A stretch of DNA of 17,949 nucleotides from Roseilinea sp034431495 (GCA_034431495.1 DAOUDB010000221.1:1-17949), one strand, 5' to 3'; shown: positions 5,637 through 14,512, counted from the first letter of the stretch. Notes: a model not told the origin generated them from the letters alone. A program made the numbers and translations.

Positions 5637-6698
5637 TCAGCCGGCCGGCGCTTCTTTGTCCAGCGGCACGACGATGGAGATGCGCGTTCCGTGTCCAGGA
5701 GAAGAAACCACGTCAAGCCGGCCATCGATCGACCGCGCGCGCTCGCGCATGATCTGTAGCCCAAAGTGCCCGCGCGCGATCCACTCCATCGCCTGCTCAT
5801 CGAATCCGCACCCATCATCCTCGATCAGGCCGGTCAAATTCCCATCGACAATATCGAAGTGCATCGTCACATGTTGCGCATGGGCGTGTTTGCGCACATT
5901 TGCCAGCGCTTCTTGGACGATCCGTGTGAGTTGCAGCGACGTTTCGGGATCGAGCGTTACCTGTTCGACGGCCGGCGTCAGAACCATACTCAGTCTTGCG
6001 TTGGTCCCGTCGATCTCGAATCCGCGCGCGCAGGCCTGCAATGCTGCTGCGAAGCCTTTGGCCGCGACGCGCACGTACAAGTCGCGGATCTCCTGGCGAA
6101 TTTCGGCCTGGGCTTCCTGAGCGGAGTCGATGATGCGCTGCAACAACATGTCTGCGCCGACGGTGTCGCCGCCTGCCAACAGTTCGCGCGCTGAGAAAGC
6201 TTGCAGTTTGACGAAGCCGAGGAGCTGGCACACGTTATCGTGCAGTTCGGCAGCCAGTCGCTCGCGTTCCTCCACGGCGGCGTCGGCGCGGTGCTGTTGA
6301 ATCTGCTCGCGCTCCAGGCGTCGGCGCTGCAACGCCAGATCAATGGCCAGGCGCGTTTCGTAGTCCGTGCAGGGCTTGAGCACATAGCCATACGGCGCGA
6401 CACTCTCAACCTGTTCGAGCGGCACCGGATCGGAACGCGCAGCAATCAGGATGACGGGAACGTCGTACATGACTCGCAAATGCCGAGCCAGTTCAATGCC
6501 GTCCATGGCGCCGGCCAACGCAACATCGACCAACGCCAGATCAGGGCGTGATCGGGCAACGTATTGCAGCGCCTCATCTCCTGATCTCGCCTCAGCGACA
6601 ACGACATGTCCGATGCCGGCATTGGACATGCCGGCGACAGCATCCAACAGCCCAGGCGAATCAGGTTTGCCGGCTTCAACGAGAAGTATTCGTGGCAT
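5637..6698 (-). CDS. Receiver domain fused to a NarL-type histidine kinase
   Basis: This 353-residue cytosolic protein joins a receiver domain (about 1-125) to a HisKA_3 kinase core (about 143-210) and an HATPase (about 250-347). The kinase looks active: RLAAELHDNV with phospho-acceptor His153, an N-box with Glu263 and Asn267 (IVQEALANVRKHA), G1 at DDGCGF (294-299) and HFGLQIM as the G2 loop. The receiver keeps Asp58 (LALVDVAL) and Lys109 (YVLKPC), but its acidic pocket is E8-A9 rather than two acidic residues, and the usual Thr/Ser before the last strand is Ala (LIAARSD). It is therefore probably weakly or not phosphorylated. The start has AAGGGA at 6706-6711, 7 bases before ATG. It is the last gene of the three-gene signalling operon, 36 bases after the diguanylate cyclase. 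Its partner response regulator is not in the window. Confidence 0.9.
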   Translation of the reverse strand: MPRILLVEAGKPDSPGLLDAVAGMSNAGIGHVVVAEARSGDEALQYVARSRPDLALVDVALAGAMDGIELARHLRVMYDVPVILIAARSDPVPLEQVESVAPYGYVLKPCTDYETRLAIDLALQRRRLEREQIQQHRADAAVEERERLAAELHDNVCQLLGFVKLQAFSARELLAGGDTVGADMLLQRIIDSAQEAQAEIRQEIRDLYVRVAAKGFAAALQACARGFEIDGTNARLSMVLTPAVEQVTLDPETSLQLTRIVQEALANVRKHAHAQHVTMHFDIVDGNLTGLIEDDGCGFDEQAMEWIARGHFGLQIMRERARSIDGRLDVVSSPGHGTRISIVVPLDKEAPAG

Positions 6699-6734
6699 GG
6701 GTATTTCCCTTGCGCCTGTCAGAAAGAATCATCT

Positions 6735-9700
6735 TCACGCGCCGCGCCGATCCATCGCGCCAGGTTGCGCGGAACTATAGCCATGCAACGCCTTGTCCCG
6801 ATACATGCGCGCATCCGCCTGTTTCAACGCCTGCAGGATCGAAACGCCTCTATCGGCTGTGGCATACCCGATAGAGAGATGGACGCGCATCTGGTCATCG
6901 CGTTGATTGTATTCATCCAGGCGCTCTTGCATGCGTTGCACAGCCGCGTTGGTGATGTTTTCGTCGGATTCCGGCAACAGGACTGCGAATTCGTCGCCTC
7001 CGATGCGAGCGACCACATCCTCGGCGCGAAAAGCGCCCTTGATCAACGCGGCCGCCTGACGCAACACCTCATCGCCGGCTGCGTGGCCCAGCAGATCGTT
7101 CACCTGCTTCAGGCCGTCAACGTCGGCGATGATCACGCCGACAGGATGTCGGCGGCTGTCTGCCAGCCGTGTCAGCTCCTCCTCAAAATAAGCTCGGTTG
7201 TGCAAACCCGTGAGAATGTCGTGGGCGTACAAGTAGCGCAGGCGCGCTTCGGCGTGTTTGCGCTCGGTGATGTCTTCGATAAACCCTTCGAGGTACAGCT
7301 CGCGCTGCGCGTCGTCGCGCACGAGGCGCAGATGCACGTCGCCGATGAAGACACCCCCGTCGCGCCGGCGAAATTCGGCCTCGAAGCGCACCACGCCGGG
7401 CTGAGCGCGGGCCAGTTGATAGTAGTGCTGGCACTGATCAGGCATTGCATAGGCCATCCCGGCCACATCTGTCATCTGCTGAACAGCGGCTTCGGGCGAG
7501 GGATACCCAAACATCTGGGCATAGGCCTGGTTGGCCATCAGCAGCCGGCCATCCAGGCTGGACTGGAAAATGCCCAGCGCCGAGTTCTCGAAGATGGCGC
7601 GGAAGCGCTCTTCGCTGGCGCGCAGGGCGGTCTCAGATTGCTTGCGGCGAATTGCGCTGGCGATGTGCTGCGACACAAAATTGAGCACGCTTTTCTCGGT
7701 CTCGCCGAAGCGCACATCCGGCGAGTAGCTCTGGACGGCCAGCACGCCGTGAACGCGACTCCCCAGGCGTAAGGGCACACCCAGCCAGTTGACGGGCGCC
7801 CTGCCGGCGACTTCCGCGCCACTTTGTGCGATCAGCGCCGACAGCATGGCGGGGGTGGCCAGCATCGGCATGCCTGTGTCCATCACGTATTCGGCCAGCT
7901 TGCGCCGCAGTTCACGGGCCGGCAGCTTCTCAAGCGCCGAAGGGGGCATGAACGGATCGACCAGATAGAGGAATTCCAGCTCCGTCTCATCTGATTCCTT
8001 GCGCATGGCGATATACAGACTCTGCGCATCGATCAGATCGGCCACGATGCGGTGGATCAACGGGTAGAGCGCCTGCGCGTTGACCGCCAGCGCGCTCTGC
8101 TCGGAAATGCGGTACAGCGCCGACTCGATCTTCTCGGCGCGCCGGCGCTCGGTGACATCCTCGCCGATGCTGGTGACGCCGGCCACTTTGCCGTTGCTGT
8201 CAAACAGCAGCGTGTTGTTCCAAACCACCATACGCCACTGACCCTGCCGGGTGATGATAGGGTTCTCGGCATGGATCGGGACAGCGCCTCGGGCAAGGCC
8301 CTCGGTGAATGTGCGGCGCAGCGCCTGGTTGCCCGGCGTGAACGTGTCGAACCAGTTGCGGCCGAGCAGTTCATCGCGCTGCCAGCCGGTCAGCTCGCAC
8401 GTGAAATTGTTGACGAATGTGATGCAGCCATGCGTATCCAACATGATGGCGACCAGTTGAATATCTTCCAGCACTGCGCGAAAGAGGCGCTGGGATTCAC
8501 GCAGCGATTCCTCGGCCTGCCGATGCTCGGTGACATCCCGGCTGATTGCCACCAGACCACACACCTGCCCGCCCGTGTCGCGCAACGGGCTGAGCGACAG
8601 GTCGGCAATGCGAGTGGCGCCGGAAGGCATCTTCACGGTAATCTCGGTGCGCAGGGGAATGCCGGATTCGATGACTTGCCGGTGCAGATGCCGCCACTCT
8701 GCGCCCTCCTTCCCGACAATGCCCAGATCGCCCGGGCGCTTGCCGATCAGAGCTTCTTCCGGCAGGCCAAGCGCCCGACACAGCGCTTGATTCGCGCCCG
8801 TGTAGCGGCTGTCCAGGTCGAAGCTGTAGATGAAATCATCGGTTGAGTTGACCAGCAGCCGATAGCGTTCTTCGCTGGCGCGCAAGGCCTGCTCGGCGCG
8901 TGCGCGCGCGAAGCCCACCGACAGAATCTCCCCTACCAGTGAGAGCAGACGCACATCGTCATCCTGCCAGGCCAGCCGGCCGGACTGCGCATCCAGCGTA
9001 AAGCCCAGCAGTCCGACCAGCTTTTGATTGACGGTCAGCGGAATTGTGAGCACGGCGCGCAGGCCTGCCGCCTGCCAGAACTCCCGCTCGATGCGGGCGA
9101 CATCCGGCAACTGCGCCACGTCGCGCACATTCACGGGCCGGCCGGCGCGCAACTGATCTGTGGCCCAGGTCATCGGTTGAATGGACATTCCTGTAACCAA
9201 TTCGGACATCGGCGCAAGCCCATTGGCGCGCCATTTCCAGGCGCGCAGGATGGTGGCCCCGGCCTCGTCGAGAAGATCGATATAGCTGCCATCCACCCCG
9301 GCAAACTCGCCGATGTCTTTGACGATCCGCTGCAGTTCGGCATCCATGTCATGCGGCGTAATATCAATAAAGCGCCGGGCGATGCGCGACACCAGATTCT
9401 GCATATCGAGCTGACGACGCAGGCGCGCTTCGGATTGCTTGAGCCCGGTGATGTCGCGCGCGATGCCGCATATGCCCATGACCGCGCCGGTGGCCTGATC
9501 GCGCAGAGGGGCCTTGACGATGTGCAGCACGGCTGGCCCGTCGCATAGCTCGAACACATGCTCGCGTGTGACTGTCTCGCCTGCCAGCACGCGATGATCA
9601 TCGGCTTCGAGGATTGCCGCATCGCCCTCACCGAACAGTTCGCGGGCGGTGTGTCCGATCATGGCCTCGGCTGACAATCCCAGCCCGCGCATCATGGCGG

Positions 9701-10181
9701 CATTGACTTGTGTGTAGCGCAGGCCGGTGTCCTTGACAAAGATCAAGTCCTGGGCTGCCCCGAACAAGGCCCGCAAACTCGCTTCACTCTGGCGCAGCTT
9801 TTTCTCGACGCTGTGTTTGTGTAGGGCGATTTCGATGGCTGTGTATATCTCACGGTCCTGAAACGGCTTCAGGATGTACCCGTAAGGCTCCGCTGCCTTG
9901 ACGCGCTGCACGGTCGCGTCGTCGGAGTAGGCGGTGAGATAGATGACGGGAATGTCGTGGTCGGCCCGAATGCGTTCGCCGGCCTCTGCGCCATCCATCT
10001 CCCCCTTGAGCACGATATCGAGCAAGATGAGGTCGGGGCGCAATGTAGCGGCCAGGGCCAGCGCCTCTGCGCCGGTGGGAACGGTTGCCAGCATATGGTA
10101 GCCCATGCGGGCCAGACGGCTTTTGAGGTCCGCCGCAATAACCGCTTCATCTTCGACTACCAGAATACGCGCAGAAGGCAT
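6735..10181 (-). CDS. Receiver-PAS-GAF-PAS-PAS-GAF-PAS-GGDEF diguanylate cyclase
   Basis: A 1148-residue cytosolic response regulator that should make cyclic-di-GMP. Order of domains: receiver (about 5-120; acidic pair E10/D11, phospho-acceptor Asp55, Lys105), PAS (about 134-250), GAF (about 265-430), PAS (435-555), PAS (560-680), GAF (690-845), PAS (855-980) and GGDEF (985-1130). The active site is an intact GGDEF at 1061-1065, preceded five residues upstream by R-A-E-D (1052-1055), an RxxD inhibitory site for product feedback. No EAL domain follows. I begin at Met 10181, not at the ATG 27 bases upstream, because AGGAG (10186-10190) lies 4 bases before it and the receiver begins at once (MPSARILVVEDE). 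The receiver has a complete active site, so the HisKA_2 kinase encoded just upstream (69-base gap) is the likely phosphate donor. Confidence 0.95.
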   Translation of the reverse strand: MPSARILVVEDEAVIAADLKSRLARMGYHMLATVPTGAEALALAATLRPDLILLDIVLKGEMDGAEAGERIRADHDIPVIYLTAYSDDATVQRVKAAEPYGYILKPFQDREIYTAIEIALHKHSVEKKLRQSEASLRALFGAAQDLIFVKDTGLRYTQVNAAMMRGLGLSAEAMIGHTARELFGEGDAAILEADDHRVLAGETVTREHVFELCDGPAVLHIVKAPLRDQATGAVMGICGIARDITGLKQSEARLRRQLDMQNLVSRIARRFIDITPHDMDAELQRIVKDIGEFAGVDGSYIDLLDEAGATILRAWKWRANGLAPMSELVTGMSIQPMTWATDQLRAGRPVNVRDVAQLPDVARIEREFWQAAGLRAVLTIPLTVNQKLVGLLGFTLDAQSGRLAWQDDDVRLLSLVGEILSVGFARARAEQALRASEERYRLLVNSTDDFIYSFDLDSRYTGANQALCRALGLPEEALIGKRPGDLGIVGKEGAEWRHLHRQVIESGIPLRTEITVKMPSGATRIADLSLSPLRDTGGQVCGLVAISRDVTEHRQAEESLRESQRLFRAVLEDIQLVAIMLDTHGCITFVNNFTCELTGWQRDELLGRNWFDTFTPGNQALRRTFTEGLARGAVPIHAENPIITRQGQWRMVVWNNTLLFDSNGKVAGVTSIGEDVTERRRAEKIESALYRISEQSALAVNAQALYPLIHRIVADLIDAQSLYIAMRKESDETELEFLYLVDPFMPPSALEKLPARELRRKLAEYVMDTGMPMLATPAMLSALIAQSGAEVAGRAPVNWLGVPLRLGSRVHGVLAVQSYSPDVRFGETEKSVLNFVSQHIASAIRRKQSETALRASEERFRAIFENSALGIFQSSLDGRLLMANQAYAQMFGYPSPEAAVQQMTDVAGMAYAMPDQCQHYYQLARAQPGVVRFEAEFRRRDGGVFIGDVHLRLVRDDAQRELYLEGFIEDITERKHAEARLRYLYAHDILTGLHNRAYFEEELTRLADSRRHPVGVIIADVDGLKQVNDLLGHAAGDEVLRQAAALIKGAFRAEDVVARIGGDEFAVLLPESDENITNAAVQRMQERLDEYNQRDDQMRVHLSIGYATADRGVSILQALKQADARMYRDKALHGYSSAQPGAMDRRGA

Positions 10182-10250
10182 ATTTCTCCTTTGGCTTGCC
10201 TGCAGCAACCCGCGTTTTCAGCGTGGCCATCCCGTTCCGCGGCTTCGCGC

Positions 10251-13200
10251 CTACCTGAGCCGGGCAAATGTAATGGTGAAAGCTGTTCCAGCATCACGAT
10301 CGATTTTCAGCGCCCCGCCAAGCTGTTGCGCGAGAATGGTGACCAGCTCCAGCCCCAGCGAGTGCGCGCGGCGCACGTCCAGATCGGCCGGCAACCCCAC
10401 CCCGTTGTCTTGCACCTTGAGCATATAGCCATGCGGTGTTTGTTGCATGGCAATAGTGACAAGCCCAGGCGTCTTCCAGCCGGGCGGAAAGGCGTGCTTC
10501 AGCGCGTTCGACACGAGTTCGTTGACGATCAGGCCGCATGGAATGGCTGTATCCACGCTGAGATGCGCGTCTTCGCCTATCTCGACGCGCACGTCGACGG
10601 TTCTTTGATCTTCCGATTGATATGAGTTGAGCAGATGGTCTGCCAGGGCGCGTGTGTACTCTGCAAAATCGATCTGAGCCAGATCAGGTGAGCGATACAA
10701 CCGCTCATGGATATACGCCATGCTGCGCACACGATTCTGGCTATCGCGCAAGATGGCGGCCAGTCTCGAATCCTGAGCGCGTTCAGCTTGTAAGTTGAGC
10801 AGGCTGGTCACGATTTGCAGATTGTTCTTGACCCGGTGGTGAATCTCTTGCAGCATGGCCTCCTTTTCGCGCAGCGAGGCCTGCAATTGCGCTTCGACCT
10901 GCTGGCGTTGCAGGGCAACTGCCGCCTGCCGGACGAATGTTTCGATCAGGCGGGTATTGTCGAGATGCCGGCCTTTGGGCAGCAGAATGGCAATGCTGCC
11001 GAAGAGCTGCCCATTCCAGCTAAAGCCCATGCTATAGATGGGAGAGTGGCTGACGAGATCGAGCAGTTTGTCGCGCGTTGCAGGAATCAAGTCGCGCAAA
11101 GCGGATTTAATGTCGGATATGTCAAGACGCGCAAGATGCGTATGCCCCAGCCTGGCTATATCGTCCTGGCCGAGCGTGAGATGAATATCTTGCGCGTTGA
11201 CGGTCGTGTCGAGGCCGTTGAGCGCGGCAAAATGATCGTGGCTGGCCACAGCGCGCACGCTCATCCGGCTGGTCGCCGGATCGAAAGATGTGGCCGCTAC
11301 GACAGCCGGCTCGCCGATGAGTGCGCATAGCTGGTCTGCGATCAGGCGATAGAGGTCCGAGCCGATCGGCGATTCGAGGAAAGCCATGGCCGTGCGCGAC
11401 AGCGCTTGCAGATTTTCGGTGTATTGGCGCTCGCGCGCCTCGGCGTGCTTGCGCGCCGTGGTATCCTGGCCGGCGCAGATCAACCGCAACTCCTTGACTG
11501 TCCCTGCGACCGTCTCGCGCTGCGCCAATAGAGTGCCCTCAATCCAGAGCTGCCGGCCTGTGCGAGTGCGGATGCGTGTCTCGAATGGGGTTGCGCGCAT
11601 CGATGACAGGGCGACCCGAATCCTGTTCAGCACTTTTGGCCAATCTTCTGGCTCCACCCACTTGAGCATGTCCCAGCCATTTGCGCTGATGTGTCCGCCG
11701 ACAATGCGGTTGAAGCCATCTGTCATCCACTCCAGCTTTGCTGTGTGATCGTGGGCAACGCGCACTGCAAACGCGAAATCGGAGATCAATTCTGAAATGG
11801 CGCGATATCTGCCCTCTGAGTCGCGCAGTCGCTGCTCAGCCTGTTTTTGCGATGTCACGTCGCGCAACACGGCGCCGACACAGATGCCGCGTTCGGTTCG
11901 GATCGGAAAAGCGCGCTGCTGAACGATGCGCCGGGCGCCGTCAAGCGATTGAATGCGCCCTTCAGTCAGCCGGCCCCCAAACGGCTGCTCACCCACCACA
12001 AGCGCGGATCTGAATATCCGCTCGATGTGAGCGCGCAGATCGGCGGTGCGCAGTTCGTCCGGGACCATTTCCCATTGCGCCTCCCATACTTCGCGCCCGA
12101 TTGCCCGCTCACGGGGCATGCCGGTCAGCGCCTCGAAACTGCGATTCCACTCGACGATGTTGCCCTGCTCGTCTGTCAACAGGAAGCAGTCTGTGGACTG
12201 CTCGACGAAGCTGCGAAATTTGGCCTCAGACTCGCGCAGCGATGCCTCGGCTTGCTGTCGTTCGCTGATTTCGCGTCGCAGATCTTCAAGTATCTGCGAC
12301 AGCTCGGCCGTGCGGGCCTGCACCCGCAATTCCAGCTCGTCATTGGCCTGGCGCAACGCCTGTTCCATGCGCTTGCGCTCGGTGACATCTGCCCAGAACC
12401 CTACGACCTCGACGGGCTGCCCGGCGTTATCGCGGATCAGACGGGCCTCGTCGCGCACCCAGCGGTAGAGGCCGGCAGCGGTCCTCAAACGATATTCGCA
12501 GCTGAAGAATTCGTTGCGCCTGGATTGGCGCAGATAGTCCAGCAGAGTGGGCCGGTCGTCTGGGTGTACGCACTCCAACCAGAATTTCTGATCAGCCGTG
12601 AATGCGGCCGGCGCGTGACCGAGAACGGCGCGCGCATTGTCGCTGACGAATATCAGCCGGCGGCCATTTTGTTCGGCTGCGCTGGCGGCATAGATGACAG
12701 CCGGCGTCGCTGACAGCAGATGCTTCATGCGCTCCTGGTTGAGATAGAGCAACTCCTCTGCTACCCGGCGTTCAGCAAGCTCACTCCCCAATTGCTCGGC
12801 AAGGTGGATGTTTTCATTTGTGATGGCAAGCTGGCGCAATAACACCAGCCCGAACAGTACCGATACCCCGAGCACAGAGACGGTGAAGGGAAGGGGCATC
12901 GTGTTCCCGGCGGCGAAATAGGCGCCCCACATCAGCAATAGATAGGCAAAAATCGCCCAGACCAGCGGTAGATAGCGAGCCCATTTCCGGCGCAAGCCGG
13001 CCATTTTGCCGGGCGACATCGGTGACGAGGGCTGGTCCTGTCCGGGCGCGCGACGCTCCTTCTGCGTCGCGACCGTCGCCGGCAGGGTGTCGACATGGGC
13101 CATCGCCGCCAGACCCAGCAGCAGGCAGCCAACGAACCAGACTGCTTCGGCCACGGGCGCCGGCGCAATCACTGCAACGGGCGAAAGCACGGAGCGCGCT

Positions 13201-13904
13201 TCCAGCAGCACATCGCTGACCACGACAAGCACACCTCCGGCAGACAGCAGCGCAATGGTGAGCCTCGACACAGCCACAGGCCGCCGGAAGATCACCATCA
13301 CGGACGTCCACAGCAGCATGAAGCCAAAGGATGGGTAGATCAGCAGGAACACCAAGTCATAGGATCGCGCCGAGAACGGCTGACTCAGCGCATCGTTGGC
13401 GATGGCTGGGCTGAACAGAAACGACCACAACAGCACAATGCCGGCGACGCTGATTGTGACGGCGTCGAGCAGAATGGACAACCAGCCCGTGCGATCGAGC
13501 GGCTCACGCGGCATCAGCAGCATGGCCGTGATGAACATCACGTAGAAAGACAATTGCCCCAGATCGACTATAGAGAAGATGGCGCCACGGGGCAAAAACG
13601 TGAAAGCCGGGATAAGATCGGCGGCTGCGCCTGCCAGGACGCACGCCATGCCGGCCGCAATGAGCAACCATGCTTGACCCAATCGCGGCACAATCCCCAG
13701 CGACCTGTGGGCTGCCCACACGGATGCCGTGACGATCAAGGCTGCCAACGCGCAGCGGAACACGTGCTGCGCAGTCGTCAGTGCCTGAGGGTCATGCTGA
13801 AATGCGGCCAGGCAGGTGGCATATCCCGCAAGGACAAGCATCGCGGCAACTATAGCCCGCCTAAAAGCAAACAAGCTGCCAGAGCGCAACACGGCGTCAT
13901 GCAT
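10251..13904 (-). CDS. Membrane-bound PAS/GAF sensor histidine kinase (HisKA_2 type)
   Basis: A 1217-residue kinase. The N-terminus has about ten hydrophobic helices: eight between residues 14 and 270, then a Gln/Pro/Arg-rich loop (about 278-308), then two more up to 358. This resembles uncharacterised multi-helix sensor modules found before PAS and GGDEF domains, and its ligand is unknown. Three PAS domains follow (about 392-510, 562-690, 700-820), with a coiled coil at 508-560, then a GAF domain (about 835-1000). The kinase core has EIHHRVKNN with the phospho-acceptor His at 1022/1023, an N-box (IVNELVSNALKHA), DNGVGLP (about 1166-1172) and SLGLELV. This EIHHRVKNN form marks the HisKA_2 family, which often pairs with response regulators of the next-door gene. 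Start: ATG at 13904 with GGAG (13910-13913) 5 bases upstream; a GTG six bases further up overlaps that site and is unlikely. It heads the signalling operon, transcribed away from iscX. Confidence 0.93.
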   Translation of the reverse strand: MHDAVLRSGSLFAFRRAIVAAMLVLAGYATCLAAFQHDPQALTTAQHVFRCALAALIVTASVWAAHRSLGIVPRLGQAWLLIAAGMACVLAGAAADLIPAFTFLPRGAIFSIVDLGQLSFYVMFITAMLLMPREPLDRTGWLSILLDAVTISVAGIVLLWSFLFSPAIANDALSQPFSARSYDLVFLLIYPSFGFMLLWTSVMVIFRRPVAVSRLTIALLSAGGVLVVVSDVLLEARSVLSPVAVIAPAPVAEAVWFVGCLLLGLAAMAHVDTLPATVATQKERRAPGQDQPSSPMSPGKMAGLRRKWARYLPLVWAIFAYLLLMWGAYFAAGNTMPLPFTVSVLGVSVLFGLVLLRQLAITNENIHLAEQLGSELAERRVAEELLYLNQERMKHLLSATPAVIYAASAAEQNGRRLIFVSDNARAVLGHAPAAFTADQKFWLECVHPDDRPTLLDYLRQSRRNEFFSCEYRLRTAAGLYRWVRDEARLIRDNAGQPVEVVGFWADVTERKRMEQALRQANDELELRVQARTAELSQILEDLRREISERQQAEASLRESEAKFRSFVEQSTDCFLLTDEQGNIVEWNRSFEALTGMPRERAIGREVWEAQWEMVPDELRTADLRAHIERIFRSALVVGEQPFGGRLTEGRIQSLDGARRIVQQRAFPIRTERGICVGAVLRDVTSQKQAEQRLRDSEGRYRAISELISDFAFAVRVAHDHTAKLEWMTDGFNRIVGGHISANGWDMLKWVEPEDWPKVLNRIRVALSSMRATPFETRIRTRTGRQLWIEGTLLAQRETVAGTVKELRLICAGQDTTARKHAEARERQYTENLQALSRTAMAFLESPIGSDLYRLIADQLCALIGEPAVVAATSFDPATSRMSVRAVASHDHFAALNGLDTTVNAQDIHLTLGQDDIARLGHTHLARLDISDIKSALRDLIPATRDKLLDLVSHSPIYSMGFSWNGQLFGSIAILLPKGRHLDNTRLIETFVRQAAVALQRQQVEAQLQASLREKEAMLQEIHHRVKNNLQIVTSLLNLQAERAQDSRLAAILRDSQNRVRSMAYIHERLYRSPDLAQIDFAEYTRALADHLLNSYQSEDQRTVDVRVEIGEDAHLSVDTAIPCGLIVNELVSNALKHAFPPGWKTPGLVTIAMQQTPHGYMLKVQDNGVGLPADLDVRRAHSLGLELVTILAQQLGGALKIDRDAGTAFTITFARLR

Positions 13905-14230
13905 AAGCACTCCGAATCAAATTAAGTACGGCTATTATCGACAACAGAAGGTGAACAGGAATCACCAAAAGCATCTTGTAGCCCTGGGTTGCATGTAGAT
14001 TATACGGGCAATCGGCCGTGGCAGAAACTAGTTGACACGCTTCTTAGGGAGGGGGTATCAGGTGCACGCCCAATAGCCAGGGTGCGGAGCGATGGTTCTG
14101 GACAGCAGGCGATGGGGCAGACTGAGGCAGATCGGCATTTGAATGATCGATGTCTTTCTAATTCTAATTCTGCACTCATTTGTGAAATGTATCATTATCG
14201 GCACGGCTGGAGGTATAATCCGGCCTTGTC
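13905..14230. other. Divergent intergenic region between the kinase and iscX
   Basis: This 326-base stretch holds the promoters of two divergent operons and no credible gene. Toward the kinase, a GATAAT box lies on the minus strand (13934-13939), with a weak -35. The dyad GGTGA-N7-TCACC (13950-13966) overlaps where the -35 should be, which would suit an activator or repressor site. Toward iscX, TATAAT is at 14214-14219. The part from about 14140 to 14200 is notably AT-rich for this genome and contains TTCTAATTCTAATTCTG. A TTGACA at 14032-14037 has only a weak -10 after it. The open frames that cross this region are low in similarity to anything and run into iscX in other frames. Confidence 0.6.
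14214..14219 (+). promoter_or_regulatory. -10 box for the iscX-nuo operon
   Basis: A perfect TATAAT lies 11 bases before the iscX ATG. Transcription would begin about 4-6 bases before the start codon, so the leader is very short. No convincing -35 is present at 16-18 bases upstream. GGAGG at 14209-14213 is 17 bases before the ATG and abuts the -10 box, so it is unlikely to be the ribosome site. Confidence 0.5.
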
Positions 14231-14455
14231 ATGGCAAGGTCAGGCGCAGACCCGATTTACTGGGACGATGCGTATCCAATTGCCCTGTTGCTCAAGGCGT
14301 GTCATCCAGACGCGGAGCCGCTGCAAGTCGATTACGCGACGTTGAGGCAATGGGTGATCGCTCTACCGGGTTTCAGCGACGATCCAGACATGGCGCGCAC
14401 AGAGTGGTTGGATGACATCCAGTGCGAATGGCTGGAAATCGGCGGCCTGAAATAG
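14231..14455 (+). CDS. iscX: IscX-like Fe-S cluster assembly accessory protein
   Basis: A 74-residue acidic protein matching the IscX (YfhJ) pattern: YWDDAYPIALLLKACHPDAE (residues 10-29), a VDYATLRQWVIALPGFSDDP region, and a C-terminal WLDDIQCEWLE. These are the aromatic/acidic start, the 'L..W...L..F.DDP' centre and the 'IL..W.E' end that define this small family, and the length is right (family about 66-75). IscX binds IscS and iron in E. coli and adjusts the rate of Fe-S assembly; no IscS is in the window. It starts the complex I gene run, 79 bases before nuoB, so it may support cluster supply to those subunits. The start is the only sensible Met in frame; the leader is very short. Confidence 0.85.
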   Translation: MARSGADPIYWDDAYPIALLLKACHPDAEPLQVDYATLRQWVIALPGFSDDPDMARTEWLDDIQCEWLEIGGLK

Positions 14456-14472
14456 CGTGTGGTTTGGACTCT

Positions 14473-14512
14473 GCGCAGTGTCTACTGCGCCGGCCGCAAC
14501 AGGCAATGCGGC
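14473..14512 (+). promoter_or_regulatory. Two hairpins between iscX and nuoB
   Basis: GCGCAGT (14473-14479) and ACTGCGC (14484-14490) make a perfect 7-bp stem with a GTCT loop. GCCGC (14493-14497) and GCGGC (14508-14512) form a second, weaker stem. There is no T-run after either, so a processing or stability role, or partial attenuation between iscX and nuoB, is more likely than full termination. Confidence 0.45.

Noticed and set aside
6606..7772. Long plus-strand open frame (388 codons) across the 3' part of the diguanylate cyclase gene
   Set aside because: It is antisense to conserved GGDEF and PAS coding sequence, has no recognisable domain, and is the kind of long open frame GC-rich antisense strands produce.
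13095..13925. Plus-strand open frame (276 codons) over the kinase membrane region
   Set aside because: The translation is rich in His, Gln and Arg with no fold pattern, and it is antisense to clear membrane helices.
14032..14060. TTGACA followed by GTATCA as a plus-strand promoter
   Set aside because: The -10 is poor and it would give a leader of about 165 bases with no gene; the TATAAT at 14214 is a better candidate.
13989..14345. Open frame of 118 codons upstream of and overlapping iscX
   Set aside because: It covers a promoter-like region, shares 115 bases with iscX in another frame, and has an unstructured, Arg/Ser-rich composition.
14143..14415. Open frame starting with a hydrophobic segment (MIDVFLILILHSF)
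   Set aside because: The hydrophobic start comes from the AT-rich promoter region and the rest is a shifted reading of iscX.
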